Positions 45,050 to 54,121 of a stretch of 64,000 bases of DNA are shown one piece after another. The notes beneath the pieces were generated by a model. It saw nothing but the letters and a program-made list of their open reading frames with translations. It ran no database searches and was not told the DNA's origin. Within the stretch, counting starts at the first letter, position 1. Each line of letters opens with the position of its first letter. The DNA comes from LMUY01 sp965199165 (GTDB lineage: Bacteria > Pseudomonadota > Alphaproteobacteria > Acetobacterales > Acetobacteraceae). A program made the translations under genes and the position numbers. Location of the stretch: the NCBI GenBank assembly GCA_965199165.1, contig OZ240681.1:124001-188000 (forward strand), given 5' to 3'.

Positions 45050-46394
45050 ACGCCGGCAGCTCAAGCTCGGCGCCTTTCTCAGCGTGCCGGGCAACCACCT
45101 GGCGGGCTGGCGCCATCCGGACGCGGTCGCCACCTCCGACATGGACTGGAAGCAATACCTGCACCTGGCGCGCGTGGCCGAGGACGCGAAGTACGACACG
45201 ATCTTCTTCCAGGACACGGCGGCGGTGAACGGCAGCCGGGCGCTGGCCCGTGGCGACAGGAGCCGCGCCAAGCTCAGCCGTACCGTGAAGTTGGAGCCGA
45301 CGGCGGTGCTGGCTGCCTTCGCCGCGGTGACCACGCATATCGGCCTGATCGCCACCGCAACCACCACCTACAACGAGCCGTACAACATTGCCCGGCGCTT
45401 CGCCGCGATCGACCAGATCAGCGAAGGCCGCGCCGGCTGGAACCTTGTCACCAGCCAGATCGAGGACGAGGCGGAGAATTTCGGCTTCGACGCCCACATG
45501 GACCACGCGGAGCGCTACGCCCGCGCCAGCGAGTTCTACGACGTGGTCACCGGGCTATGGGACAGCTGGGAGGAGGGCGGGCTGCTGCGCGACAAGGCCA
45601 GCGGCGTCTACATCGACCGTGCCAAGATCCACTTCCTCGACCACCAGGGCCCGCATTTCCGCGTGCGCGGCCCGCTGAACGTCCCGCGCTCGCCGCAGGG
45701 TCGGCCGGTGGTGGCGCAGGCCGGATCGTCCGAGGCCGGGCGCGAACTGGCCGCCAAAACCGCGGACGTGATCTTCACCGCGCAGACCGAGCTGGCCCAC
45801 GCGCAGGCATTCTACGCCGACGTGAAGCGCCGCACCGCCGCCTACGGCCGCTCCCCGGACGACATCAAGATCATGCCCGGCATCACTCCGGTGCTCGGCC
45901 GCACCGAGGCCGAGGCGCGCGAGAAATACGAGGAACTGCAGGCGCTGCTGCCGGACGACGTGGCGCTGCAATCGCTCTCCCACATCAGTGGCGGCCTGGA
46001 CCTCCGCCAGTTTCCGCTGGACGGCCCGTTGCCCGAGCTGCCGCCCTCCAACGCCGCCAAGGCCCGGCAGGAACTGGTGGTCCGCACCGCGCGCGAAGGC
46101 GGCATGACGCTGCGGCAGATCGCCCGCCACACCGCCGCCGGCACCGGCCACCGCGTGCTGGTGGGCACGGCCGAGTACATGGCACACGAATTGGAGACCT
46201 GGCTTAAGCAAGACGCCGCCGACGGCTTCAACGTCATCTGCAACCATTACCCGGTGCCGTTCGAGGATTTCACCCGCCTGGTGATCCCGGAGCTGCAACG
46301 CCGCGGCATGTTCCGACGGGACTACGAGGGAACGACGCTGCGGGCGAATCTGGGCCTGCGGGTGCCGACGAACCGCTACGCCTCGTCCGCCTGA
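45042..46394 (+). CDS. LLM-class flavin-dependent monooxygenase 2 (NtaA/SnaA/DszA-like)
   Basis: 450 aa, a clear tandem paralogue of the preceding gene: both share TTTYNEPYN, GRAGWNLVTSQ, EFYDVV, GLWDSWE, GPHFRVRGPLNVPRSPQGRP and the final EGTTLRANLG. The ATG overlaps the upstream stop by eight bases, so the three genes M28-LLM-LLM form a translationally coupled operon. Two diverged copies suggest two steps on related substrates, or a heteromer; that is inference. Confidence 0.87.
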   Translation: MPERRQLKLGAFLSVPGNHLAGWRHPDAVATSDMDWKQYLHLARVAEDAKYDTIFFQDTAAVNGSRALARGDRSRAKLSRTVKLEPTAVLAAFAAVTTHIGLIATATTTYNEPYNIARRFAAIDQISEGRAGWNLVTSQIEDEAENFGFDAHMDHAERYARASEFYDVVTGLWDSWEEGGLLRDKASGVYIDRAKIHFLDHQGPHFRVRGPLNVPRSPQGRPVVAQAGSSEAGRELAAKTADVIFTAQTELAHAQAFYADVKRRTAAYGRSPDDIKIMPGITPVLGRTEAEAREKYEELQALLPDDVALQSLSHISGGLDLRQFPLDGPLPELPPSNAAKARQELVVRTAREGGMTLRQIARHTAAGTGHRVLVGTAEYMAHELETWLKQDAADGFNVICNHYPVPFEDFTRLVIPELQRRGMFRRDYEGTTLRANLGLRVPTNRYASSA

Positions 46395-46421
46395 CACCGC
46401 GGCAGCAAAACCGACGACTGG

Positions 46422-47396
46422 TCAGGCCGCCAGTCCCCTCACCTTCACACGGATCAGCGCCGCGAGCAGTTCCAGGGTCGGCATCGGCGTGCCGGTCAGC
46501 TCCGCCAATTGGAGCGGCACGTTGTAGAGCGCGTCCACTTCCATCGGCCGCCCGGCCAGAAGGTCCTGCAGGATGCTGGGGCGATGCCCGAGCGCCCGGT
46601 TGATCGAGACGATGTGCTCCACGTCCAGCACCGCGTGGCGGCCGAGCGCGCGGATCAGCGCCGCGGCCTCCGCCAGCACCCGACGGGACGTCTCGACCAA
46701 CGCAGCCTCCTCATGCGTGGCCCGCACCGGCGTCTGCGTCAGCACGCACATCGGCCCGGCGCTGAGGTTGAACGCCAGCTTCTCCCAAATGCGGTCGCGG
46801 ATTTGCGTCTCCACGCTGACGGGCAGGCCGGCGGCCACGAAGGCCTGCTCCAGCGCGGTGATGCCCGGCGTCGTCACCCCGTCCGGGGCGCCGAGGATCG
46901 TGCTGCGCGATTTCGGGCTCATCACCCGGATCACGCCCGGCTCCGGCACCGAACTCGCCGGCCAGGCGATGCCGCCGACGGTGCGGCGGGGCCCGACCGC
47001 GCGCAAGATGACGTCGTCCGGGTCGAGCAGCGGCAGCCGATGGCCGTCCATGGGACCGCCATGGCCGTGGAAATACCACCAAGGCACGCCGTTGGTCAGG
47101 AAGGCGACGGGCGTGTCCTGGCCCAGGAGCGGCGCGATGACGCCGGCCACCTGCGGCAGCGACGGCGCCTTTACCGTCACCAGCACGCCGTCCTGCTCGC
47201 CCAGGGCCGCCGGGTCGTCGCTGGCATGCACGGGGACGGTGAAACGTTCGTCCGGCGCCTCCACCGTCAGCCCATGCGCCTGGATCGCGCGCAGATGCGC
47301 CCCGCGCGCCACGACCGACACCTCGACTCCCGCGCGCGCCAGGTAGCCGGCGATGAAGCCGCCGATCGCGCCGGCGCCGAAGATGCAGACCTTCAT
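46422..47396 (-). CDS. Ketopantoate-reductase family 2-hydroxy/oxo-acid oxidoreductase
   Basis: 324 aa ApbA/PanE family NADP enzyme. N-terminal MKVCIFGAGAIGGFIAGYLA binds the dinucleotide; LVTVKAPSLPQV and FLTNGVPWWYFHG follow; the C-terminal helical domain has EKLAFNLSAGPMCVLTQTP with catalytic Lys and Asn, and GHRPSILQDLLAGRPMEVD, the usual S-S-x-x-x-D region with Pro-Ser-Ile. True pantothenate synthesis is possible, but the operon with an RraA-like gene and an MFS transporter points to catabolic use. ATGA overlap with the gene upstream. Confidence 0.85.
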   Translation of the reverse strand: MKVCIFGAGAIGGFIAGYLARAGVEVSVVARGAHLRAIQAHGLTVEAPDERFTVPVHASDDPAALGEQDGVLVTVKAPSLPQVAGVIAPLLGQDTPVAFLTNGVPWWYFHGHGGPMDGHRLPLLDPDDVILRAVGPRRTVGGIAWPASSVPEPGVIRVMSPKSRSTILGAPDGVTTPGITALEQAFVAAGLPVSVETQIRDRIWEKLAFNLSAGPMCVLTQTPVRATHEEAALVETSRRVLAEAAALIRALGRHAVLDVEHIVSINRALGHRPSILQDLLAGRPMEVDALYNVPLQLAELTGTPMPTLELLAALIRVKVRGLAA

Positions 47397-48073
47397 GCCG
47401 ACGGCGGCTTGGTCGCGGCAAGGACCTTGGCGGTGGCGCCGGAGCGTTCGCCCAGTTTCACGCCGGTTGCGACCTGGTCCTGCAACAGGAGGCCGCTGGC
47501 CTGCCGGGCGATGGCGGCGCGGGCCTCCGCCTCCGCCTCGTGCGGCGGCAGCACCAGCACGCCGCTGTCGTCGCACAGCACGGCGTCGCCGGGCATGACC
47601 ACGACGCCGCCGATGCTGACCGGCATGTTCAGCCGGCCGCCCAGGTCATACAGCCGGGTCGTGATGGGCGCGAAGCCGCGGCACCACATTGGGAAGTCCG
47701 ACGCCTCGATCTCCTCGAGGTCGGTGCACGGCCCGTCCACCACTCCGGCCTTGGCGCCGGCGGCCTTGGCGGCGACCGTCACCCCGCCGCCCCAGCAGGC
47801 GTGCCGGTCGTCGCCCAGCCGGTCCACCACCAGGATGTCACCAGGCCGCAGAAGCCCCAGCGCGTGGTGCAGCAGCGTCGAGTCGGGGCCGGGTATGGCC
47901 ACGGTGATCGCGGTGCCGGCCACCCGGCGCTTGCGCAAGGCAGGCTGGATGCGACGGTCCACGAACCCCCAGTGGCGCCAATGCCCGACCGTGGCCGTCT
48001 CGGCCTGCTCCAGCAGCGCGACCACCTCGGCACTGATGGGAGCCGGTGTCGCACCCAGTTCGTAGAGCGGCAT
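47393..48073 (-). CDS. RraA family protein (HMG/CHA aldolase-like)
   Basis: 226 aa. The RraA-like fold contains GDILVVDRLGDDRHACWGGG, the segment that carries the aldolase phosphate/substrate site (G-D-x-x-V-x-D), then AGVVDGPCTDLEEIEASDFPMW and the terminal VMPGDAVLCDDSGVLVLP with Asp residues. Family members are 4-hydroxy-4-methyl-2-oxoglutarate/oxaloacetate aldolases or RNase E regulators; the catabolic context favours an aldolase. AAGGAG lies 10 bases before the start. Confidence 0.85.
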   Translation of the reverse strand: MPLYELGATPAPISAEVVALLEQAETATVGHWRHWGFVDRRIQPALRKRRVAGTAITVAIPGPDSTLLHHALGLLRPGDILVVDRLGDDRHACWGGGVTVAAKAAGAKAGVVDGPCTDLEEIEASDFPMWCRGFAPITTRLYDLGGRLNMPVSIGGVVVMPGDAVLCDDSGVLVLPPHEAEAEARAAIARQASGLLLQDQVATGVKLGERSGATAKVLAATKPPSA

Positions 48074-48087
48074 CGTCTCGGTCTCCT

Positions 48088-49386
48088 TCAGGCGCGCAAT
48101 GTGGCAAAGCCGTGGCCGCCCGCCGTGGCGCTCAACGGGCGTTGCGGCTGCACCAACAGCCAGAGCAACGCACCCGCGGCCCCTGCAAGCCCGATGCCGA
48201 GCAGGGCGCCGGTCCAGCCGCCCGTCCATTCCACCAGGTAGGCCATAAGCACGGGGCCGACGAAGCCTGCGGAGTTGCCCCAGCAATTGGCCCAGCCCGA
48301 CACGATGCCGGTCGCGCCGCGACCGAGGTCCTGCGTGGCGGACCAGATCGAGACCTGCGCCAGCCCGATGGCACCGAGCGACACGCAGAGCAGGACCATC
48401 ATGACCACCAGATCCGGCGCCCGTGACGCCAGGATCAGGGCCAAAGCGCTGACCACGAAGCCCGTCATCGCCGCCGGCACCCGCGCCATCCACACCGACC
48501 CGGTGGCGCGCAGCACCCGGTCGGCGATCGCGCCGGCGACGAACACCATCACGAACAGCGAGACCCACGGCAGGGAGGCATAGATGCCCATCTCCTTGAG
48601 CGACATGTGGCGTTCGGCGACCAGGTAGGTCGGCAGCCAGGTGGTGTAGAAGCTCTGCACCAGCACCAGGAAGAAGTACTGCACCCCGATCGCCCAGAAC
48701 TGCACCGACTGCAGGCAGCGCAGGAACGCGCCGTGGCGCGCCAACGGCGACTCACCGTCCTGCCCGGCCGTGATGGTGCGCAGCTCACCCGGCGTCATCG
48801 CCGGGTGCCGGGCCGGGTCGTCCCGATAGAAGGTCCACCACAGGACCCCGAGCAGCACGCCGAGCAGGCCGAACCCGTAGAAGGCCCAGCGCCAGCCGAA
48901 GCTCGCGATGACCAGCGTCGTCAGCGGCGCCGCCGCGATCGGGCCGAGATAAAGGGCGCCCAGCAGCACGGAGTTGCCCTGCGACCGCTCCTGCCGCGGG
49001 AACCAGCGCCGCAAAGCCATGACCGAGGCCGGCCAGTCCGCCGCCTGCCCGGCGCCGAGCAGCGCGCGAATGCCGACGAAGGACGCCAGGCTGAAGCCGA
49101 GCGGCGTGGCGATGGTGAGCGCCGACCAGAGCAGGTTCGCCCAGGCCAGCGCCCGACGCGGGCCGAAGCGCTGCGCCAGCCACCCCGCCGGCACCTGCAA
49201 GGCGGCGTAGGTCCAGGAGAAGCTGGTGAGGATCAGCGACATCTGCAGCAGGCTGAACCCGTATTCCTGCTGGATGGTGGGCGCCGCGACGACGAGCGCG
49301 GTCCGGTCCAGCGACATCACGAAGGTGATCGGCCCGATCAGCCCGAACACCACCCACCACCGCAACCTGCCGCCCGATCCCCGCAT
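48088..49386 (-). CDS. MFS transporter, anion:cation symporter type
   Basis: 432 aa, twelve helices. N-terminal FVMSLDRTALVVAAPTIQQE and loop 2-3 motif GWLAQRFGPRRALAWANLLW are typical of the ACS (hexuronate/phthalate/tartrate) group. First gene of the MFS-RraA-reductase operon (14-bp spacing), so it probably imports the organic acid that the two enzymes process. Confidence 0.87.
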   Translation of the reverse strand: MRGSGGRLRWWVVFGLIGPITFVMSLDRTALVVAAPTIQQEYGFSLLQMSLILTSFSWTYAALQVPAGWLAQRFGPRRALAWANLLWSALTIATPLGFSLASFVGIRALLGAGQAADWPASVMALRRWFPRQERSQGNSVLLGALYLGPIAAAPLTTLVIASFGWRWAFYGFGLLGVLLGVLWWTFYRDDPARHPAMTPGELRTITAGQDGESPLARHGAFLRCLQSVQFWAIGVQYFFLVLVQSFYTTWLPTYLVAERHMSLKEMGIYASLPWVSLFVMVFVAGAIADRVLRATGSVWMARVPAAMTGFVVSALALILASRAPDLVVMMVLLCVSLGAIGLAQVSIWSATQDLGRGATGIVSGWANCWGNSAGFVGPVLMAYLVEWTGGWTGALLGIGLAGAAGALLWLLVQPQRPLSATAGGHGFATLRA

Positions 49387-49494
49387 TGCCGCTGCCCTCG
49401 ATCCCAGTTGGCAGCTTGCGGTGGAGCCATGCGGCTGATCAAGTGCCGCGTCCGCCGATGCCCGCCAGGTTCGGCCGGATGGAGGCCGCCGCGG

Positions 49495-50208
49495 CTACGA
49501 CCCCGCGGGAGCGAGGCGGCGCGTCGGCTGCCACAGCACGAGCAGTGCCACGAACACCGCGGCGGAGACGGACGTGCTGACCGGGAGGCCCAGCGCGAGC
49601 CCGTGCCGGCCGGCGACGATGTCGCCCGCATTGGTGCCAACGGTGCGGATCGCCACGATCGCCGGCCAATACCAGGCGAGGCCCGCCGATGGCCGCCGGA
49701 CGACGGCGACCAGCACCGCGGCCCAGACCACCGCCCAGCAGAAGGTCGATACGGCGAGGCCCGCCTGGTCGGCACAGAAATCGCCCAGGGCGGTGCCGAG
49801 CGTGCCGGCCACCAGCATGGTCAGCCAGTAGCCGGAGCCGGCGCTCGGCCCGTCCTGGTCCATCGGCCCGGCGGAACGCCGCGCCAGCGCCATGAGCAGA
49901 CCCGCCAGGACGAAGATGAACAGGACGTAGCTCACCCGCAGGTCATGCGTCGCGAAGTCCGCCAGGTTGGTCGCGGCAGTGCGCAGGGTGACGATCCCGG
50001 CCCAGTAGAAGGCCTCGGTCGCCGAGCGTGCCAGCCGCTCGGCCAGGAGGATCGCCGCGAACTCGACCGCCAGCACGGGAAGGCCGCGGACATGGCCCAG
50101 GCCCAGCACGTGGGAGCAGAAATCCCCCAGATCGGCGCCGAACACGCTGGCCAGCGTGATGGCGACCCAGTAGCGCATGTCGACCCGTGGCAGGTGGCGG
50201 GGCTGCAT
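49495..50208 (-). CDS. Multi-pass membrane protein with four internal repeats (COG4705-like)
   Basis: 237 aa. Four copies of one unit are visible: YWVAITLASVFGADLGDF, FYWAGIVTLRTAATNLADF, YWLTMLVAGTLGTALGDF and YWPAIVAIRTVGTNAGDI. Each is a Tyr/Phe-Trp opening a helix and ending in a (G/N)-x-x-(G/A)-D turn, with a second helix after each, giving about eight helices. Such membrane proteins are widespread without known transport substrate. It lies 8 bp after the AapJ-like binding-protein gene. Confidence 0.7.
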   Translation of the reverse strand: MQPRHLPRVDMRYWVAITLASVFGADLGDFCSHVLGLGHVRGLPVLAVEFAAILLAERLARSATEAFYWAGIVTLRTAATNLADFATHDLRVSYVLFIFVLAGLLMALARRSAGPMDQDGPSAGSGYWLTMLVAGTLGTALGDFCADQAGLAVSTFCWAVVWAAVLVAVVRRPSAGLAWYWPAIVAIRTVGTNAGDIVAGRHGLALGLPVSTSVSAAVFVALLVLWQPTRRLAPAGS

Positions 50209-50216
50209 GTGGCGGC

Positions 50217-51107
50217 CTAGCGTGGCCCGGAGGGCAGCAGCAGGCCTTCGGGCCAGAGCGCGCTGGGCGCGGAGCCGCCGCCGCGCCTCGTCATGTCGTC
50301 GTAGCTGCCCAGGGCGCCCGCGACGTCGCGCTGCCATCCCTCCCGCAGGCCAGGCACGGCCACGCCCGGCAGGTCGGCGCGCCAGGGGCTAGGCGTGCTT
50401 TCCGACTGCACGATCGCGCCCAAGGCCCAGCCGACCAGGCCGGACCAGGCGCCGTCCGCGATGGACGTGGCGGCGAACACCGGTGTGACGGCCAGTGGCG
50501 GCAGGATGCGCGCGTTGCTGCGCGCCGGCGCCGCAGCGCGGATCGCCGCCAGCTCCGTGGCTTCGCCGGCCATCGCATCGCACCGCCTGGCATCGAAGGC
50601 GTCGTGCATCTCGCCGTCTTCCTGGTAGCCGCTGCGGGTGATCGCCGTGCCGGCGCGGGCGGCCCATGCCTCCAGGGCCTGGTGCGCCAGGCTGCCGTTG
50701 ATGAAGCAGACCGTGCGCCCGGCGAGGCTGGTGACGCCGGGTTGCGCCAGGGCGGACTGCTCGGCCACGAAGACGGTCGGCCCGGGCACGAGCCCGGCGG
50801 CCAACGCCTGCCCCCCCACCACGTCGGCGGTGAGGAACGCCACGTCATCGGCGCCCTGGCGGACGGCGTCATAGTCCTTCGGGGCCGCGTAGAGGTGGAA
50901 CGCCGTCTGCCCGGCCGGGCCCAGCACCGCGATCGTCAAGGCACGGCAGAGGTCCACGCCCACTCCGGTGACCCGGCCATCCTCCGCCGCATCGGCGAAA
51001 CCGGCCCGTTCAGCCGCCCCGCAATGCAACACGCCAGCCGCGCGGACGCGATCCAGCGTGGCGGCCCGTGCGGAGGTGGCGCCGAGAGCGGACACCAGGA
51101 TAACCAT
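50217..51107 (-). CDS. AapJ-like amino-acid binding protein (orphan)
   Basis: 296 aa SBP_bac_3-type periplasmic protein. Signal peptide MVILVSALGATSARA; mature start LDRVRAAGVLHCGAAERAGF with GVGVDLCRALTIAVLG is the AapJ/BztA opening. Lobe 2 has LAGRTVCFINGSLAHQALEAW. It is shorter than AapJ (about 340 aa). No permease or ATPase is adjacent; the neighbour is the four-repeat membrane protein. It may serve a distant transporter or act as a sensor. Confidence 0.75.
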   Translation of the reverse strand: MVILVSALGATSARAATLDRVRAAGVLHCGAAERAGFADAAEDGRVTGVGVDLCRALTIAVLGPAGQTAFHLYAAPKDYDAVRQGADDVAFLTADVVGGQALAAGLVPGPTVFVAEQSALAQPGVTSLAGRTVCFINGSLAHQALEAWAARAGTAITRSGYQEDGEMHDAFDARRCDAMAGEATELAAIRAAAPARSNARILPPLAVTPVFAATSIADGAWSGLVGWALGAIVQSESTPSPWRADLPGVAVPGLREGWQRDVAGALGSYDDMTRRGGGSAPSALWPEGLLLPSGPR

Positions 51108-51117
51108 CAGCCAAAGC

Positions 51118-51215
51118 GCCCTCTCCCTCTGGAAAGGGGTTGGGTGAGGGTCACGGGGTGGGGTCGTGCGGTCATGCCTCTCACCCCGACCCTCTCCCAC
51201 AGGGGGAGGGCTTTT
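51118..51215. repeat. Facing pair of CCCTCTCC/GGTGAGGG repeats
   Basis: GCCCTCTCCCTCTGG, AAAGGGGTTGGGTGAGGG and the inverted copy CTCACCCCGACCCTCTCCC, ACAGGGGGAGGGC. It fills the gap between the phosphoesterase and the AapJ-like gene and extends to within about 10 bp of the latter's start, so it lies in its leader. Confidence 0.75.
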
Positions 51216-51238
51216 TCGTGCGGACCGGGAGGCCAGCC

Positions 51239-53263
51239 TCACGGGCCGCTGTAGTTCGGCAGCGTCGCGGGCAAGGTGTTGAAGCCAGCCGGGACGGGTG
51301 TGCGGGCGCCCTGCCGCATGTCCTCCGGCGTCATGCCGATGGCGCTGCACCCCTTGCCGTCGTAATGCGGCAGGTGCTGCAGGTCGGCCTCCGGCACCAT
51401 CGCCAGCGAGGCCGGCAGCGGCGGCGCCTGGCCCGACAGCCGCGCCGGGTCGAACCCGGCCAGCAGGTCGTCGGTCTCCGGAGCGTTGATGTCGCGTGGC
51501 CCGAGGTAGTGCTGCACGAACCCGCCCGGGCCGTTGAACCGCGGGTCCTCGCCGGCCTTGAGCGCCTGTGCCTCGTCCGGCAGCGAAGCCAGTGGCGGCA
51601 GGTCGAAGATCGCGTCCAGCGTCTCGATCACCGCGTTATGGTCGCCTTCCGGGTGCGCCACGACATGGCTGCGCGCGTAGGGCGAGATCAGCAGGGCGGG
51701 AACGCGGATGCCGCGCGCCAGCGGCAGGCCGTCCGGGCCGAAGGACAGGATGCGCGGCGGCACATGGTCGTAGAACCCGTCCGACTCGTCATACGCGATC
51801 ACGATGGCGCTCTGCGACCAGATGTCCGGCCGTGACGCGACGGCGTTGATCACGCGGGCCATCATCGTTTCGCTGAGCTGGCGGTCGCTGTAGCTCGGGT
51901 GGTCGTCGTCGCCGCTCTTCACCTTGGCAATGGTCGCCTTGTCCGCGTCCGTCAGCGCCGCCGGGTAGTTCGGGTTGGTGATCGGCGGCGTCTGGCCCAA
52001 CAGGTTGGTGAAGCCGCCGCGGATGTAGAACACGCCGCCGCCGGCCGGCAGGTCGCCCTTGGCCATGTCGGCGTAGAAGTCGCCCAGGCCGCGCAGGTTG
52101 TCCTTGTAGGCCGGGTTGTTCGCCATGTAGCCGAAATATTGCGGCCCCTGGTGGTGGCTGACGTAGCTGTCGTGGCTGGCATCGGCGGAGCTGTCGGTCG
52201 GCTCGTGGTCGTAGCCTTCCTGATACCAGCGCCATGCCACCGGCTTGCCGGCGCGCGACGCGATCGAGGCCAGATCCTGCCTGATGTCGGCCTGGTCGTT
52301 TTCGGCGTCGCGGTCCTGCGCCATCGCGCCGGCCGTGTCCGTGCCGCCAAGCGTCAGCGGGACGGTCGCGAAGGTGAGGTTCTTGGCGATGTTGGTGTTG
52401 CCGTAGCTCTCGGCGCCATGCCCGTTCGGCTGCCGCCCCGTGGCCGTGGCGTCGAACTGCGAACCCCAGAACGGCTGCGGGTCGGCGTATAGCGGCACCG
52501 GCTGCAAGGTGCCGGACTGCCCGGCCACACTCACCGCCTGGCCCGCATTGCCGTGCTTGACCCACTGCGTCTCCCCCGCCTGCCCGGCGATCATGGCGAT
52601 CGCGTTCGGGCTGGAAGGCGTGTCCTCGGTGGCGAAGATGTTGTCGAACAGGGTGAACCGGCTGGCCCAGCGCCAGTAGAACGGGATGGTGTCGCAGTCG
52701 ACGTAGCTCATCACCAGCTGGCTGAACTGGCGGCCCATCGCCACGTTGGCGGCGCCGCCGCGGCCGGCGTAGCGCGTGTACTCGCCTTGCGCGAACTGGT
52801 CCATCGCGGCCTGCGTGCCGGTGACGTGCAGCTTGAACGCCAGGCCGGTATGGCTGTGGTCCACCGAGTCCACGAACGAACTGTTCTGCTCCGGCCCGAG
52901 CCGGACCGGCCGCACGGTCACCGGCTTGCCGTCGGCAGCCGTGTACTGCTCCACGAAGCCGGGGGTGTGGGCGGCATCGCGCGGCGCGGTCCCATCGGAG
53001 AACAGGCCGTTGGCACCTGGGAAGCTGCCGAACTCGTTGTCGAAGGAATGGTTCTCGTTGAAGACGACGAAGACGTATTTCACCTTCTGCCGCAACTGCG
53101 CGATCAGCGCATCCCGGTCCGGCATGGTGGCGGGCACGGGCTGGATGAAGGGCTGGATGTCGCTGCCCGGATCGGGCTGCGCCGTCAGCATGGGGGCGGC
53201 GCCCGCACCGCCCATCCCGAGCGCCAGGGCCGCCGTCGCCATCAGCCAAATCCGCCGCCGCAT
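51239..53263 (-). CDS. Phospholipase C/acid phosphatase-type phosphoesterase
   Basis: 674 aa exported enzyme of the phosphoesterase (AcpA/PLC) family. Signal peptide MRRRIWLMATAALALGMGG ending near AGAAP. Metal/nucleophile segment FVVFNENHSFDNEFGSFPG, then VDSVDHSHTG; the C-terminal metal motifs are VIAYDESDGFYDHVPP and PALLISPYARSHVV followed by DHNAVIETL. It hydrolyses phosphodiesters or monoesters in the periplasm or outside the cell, perhaps for phosphate scavenging. GGAGAG precedes the chosen ATG. Confidence 0.9.
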   Translation of the reverse strand: MRRRIWLMATAALALGMGGAGAAPMLTAQPDPGSDIQPFIQPVPATMPDRDALIAQLRQKVKYVFVVFNENHSFDNEFGSFPGANGLFSDGTAPRDAAHTPGFVEQYTAADGKPVTVRPVRLGPEQNSSFVDSVDHSHTGLAFKLHVTGTQAAMDQFAQGEYTRYAGRGGAANVAMGRQFSQLVMSYVDCDTIPFYWRWASRFTLFDNIFATEDTPSSPNAIAMIAGQAGETQWVKHGNAGQAVSVAGQSGTLQPVPLYADPQPFWGSQFDATATGRQPNGHGAESYGNTNIAKNLTFATVPLTLGGTDTAGAMAQDRDAENDQADIRQDLASIASRAGKPVAWRWYQEGYDHEPTDSSADASHDSYVSHHQGPQYFGYMANNPAYKDNLRGLGDFYADMAKGDLPAGGGVFYIRGGFTNLLGQTPPITNPNYPAALTDADKATIAKVKSGDDDHPSYSDRQLSETMMARVINAVASRPDIWSQSAIVIAYDESDGFYDHVPPRILSFGPDGLPLARGIRVPALLISPYARSHVVAHPEGDHNAVIETLDAIFDLPPLASLPDEAQALKAGEDPRFNGPGGFVQHYLGPRDINAPETDDLLAGFDPARLSGQAPPLPASLAMVPEADLQHLPHYDGKGCSAIGMTPEDMRQGARTPVPAGFNTLPATLPNYSGP

Positions 53264-53396
53264 CGCACTCTCCGCACCGTTCAGCCGCATAGACCGCGCC
53301 CGTCGCCGCGATTGTGTGACGCTTTGATGAACTCGCCAAGCGCCTGGCCGACAGGCCGCCGCTCTGCGACAACACCGCGGGGCAAGGAGGGAGACC

Positions 53397-54074
53397 ATGG
53401 GCCAGGATTTGGGTGTCTGCACCGGGTTGGAAGCGTTGCGGCAAGCTGTTGGGGAGTTTGCCGGCAAGACCGTGGTCGATATCGGCTCCGGCGAGGGGGC
53501 TCTTGCCCGCTCGCTCGCCGAGGCCGGGGCGGAGGTGAGCGGCTTCGATCCGCTCGGCCCGGCGCAACCCTGGACGCCGGCCGGTCCCGGCCGTTACCGC
53601 CTGGTGCGCGAGGGCGCGGAGTCGCTGCCGATGGCGGACGGCTCGGTGGACCTGGTGCTGTTCATCTACTCGCTGCACCACATCCCGCCCGCGACCCTGC
53701 CGGGCATCCTGGCCGAGGCACGGCGGGTGCTGCGGGAGGGCGGTCGCCTCTACGTGGCCGAGCCGCTGCCGGAGGGGCCGCTGCAGGAGGTCGCCGAACT
53801 CTACCATGACGAAACGGCGGTGCGCCGGCAGGCGGCCGGCATCCTGGCGGCGCACGCCCCCACGCTGTTCCGCGGGCATGACCGCATCACCTACCGCAAC
53901 CGCCGGGTGCACCCCGATTTCGAGGACTACGCCATGGCCGCCAACGTCCGGTTCAACGACTACACGGAGGCGGAACTGCGCGCCCCCGCGGTGCGCGAGC
54001 GGTTCGAGGCGGTGGCCGCGCGGGTCGGCACAGCGTTCGACCAGCCGGTGCAGGTCGACCTGCTGCGGCCGTGA
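53397..54074 (+). CDS. Class I SAM-dependent methyltransferase
   Basis: 225 aa. Motif I VVDIGSGEGALARSLAEAG binds SAM; acidic residue after strand 2 in GFDPLG; motif II region VDLVLFIYSLHHIPP; motif III LREGGRLYVAEPLP. This is the Methyltransf_11 layout. GGAGGGAG precedes the ATG. No pathway can be inferred from the neighbours. Confidence 0.87.
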   Translation: MGQDLGVCTGLEALRQAVGEFAGKTVVDIGSGEGALARSLAEAGAEVSGFDPLGPAQPWTPAGPGRYRLVREGAESLPMADGSVDLVLFIYSLHHIPPATLPGILAEARRVLREGGRLYVAEPLPEGPLQEVAELYHDETAVRRQAAGILAAHAPTLFRGHDRITYRNRRVHPDFEDYAMAANVRFNDYTEAELRAPAVRERFEAVAARVGTAFDQPVQVDLLRP

Positions 54075-54083
54075 CACCGCCAA

Positions 54084-54110
54084 AGCCCTCTCCCAGAAGG
54101 AGGGGGAGAA
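54084..54110. repeat. Single CCCTCTCC repeat
   Basis: GCCCTCTCCCAGAAGGAGGG plus GGAG, a single hairpin copy between the converging methyltransferase and ABC operon. It could terminate either. Confidence 0.55.
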
Positions 54111-54121
54111 GTAGGTCCAAC

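Noticed and set aside
46422..47396. Calling this panE of pantothenate synthesis.
   Set aside because: The family is certain, but the operon with an RraA-like aldolase and an MFS transporter fits a catabolic oxidoreductase better, so no symbol is given.
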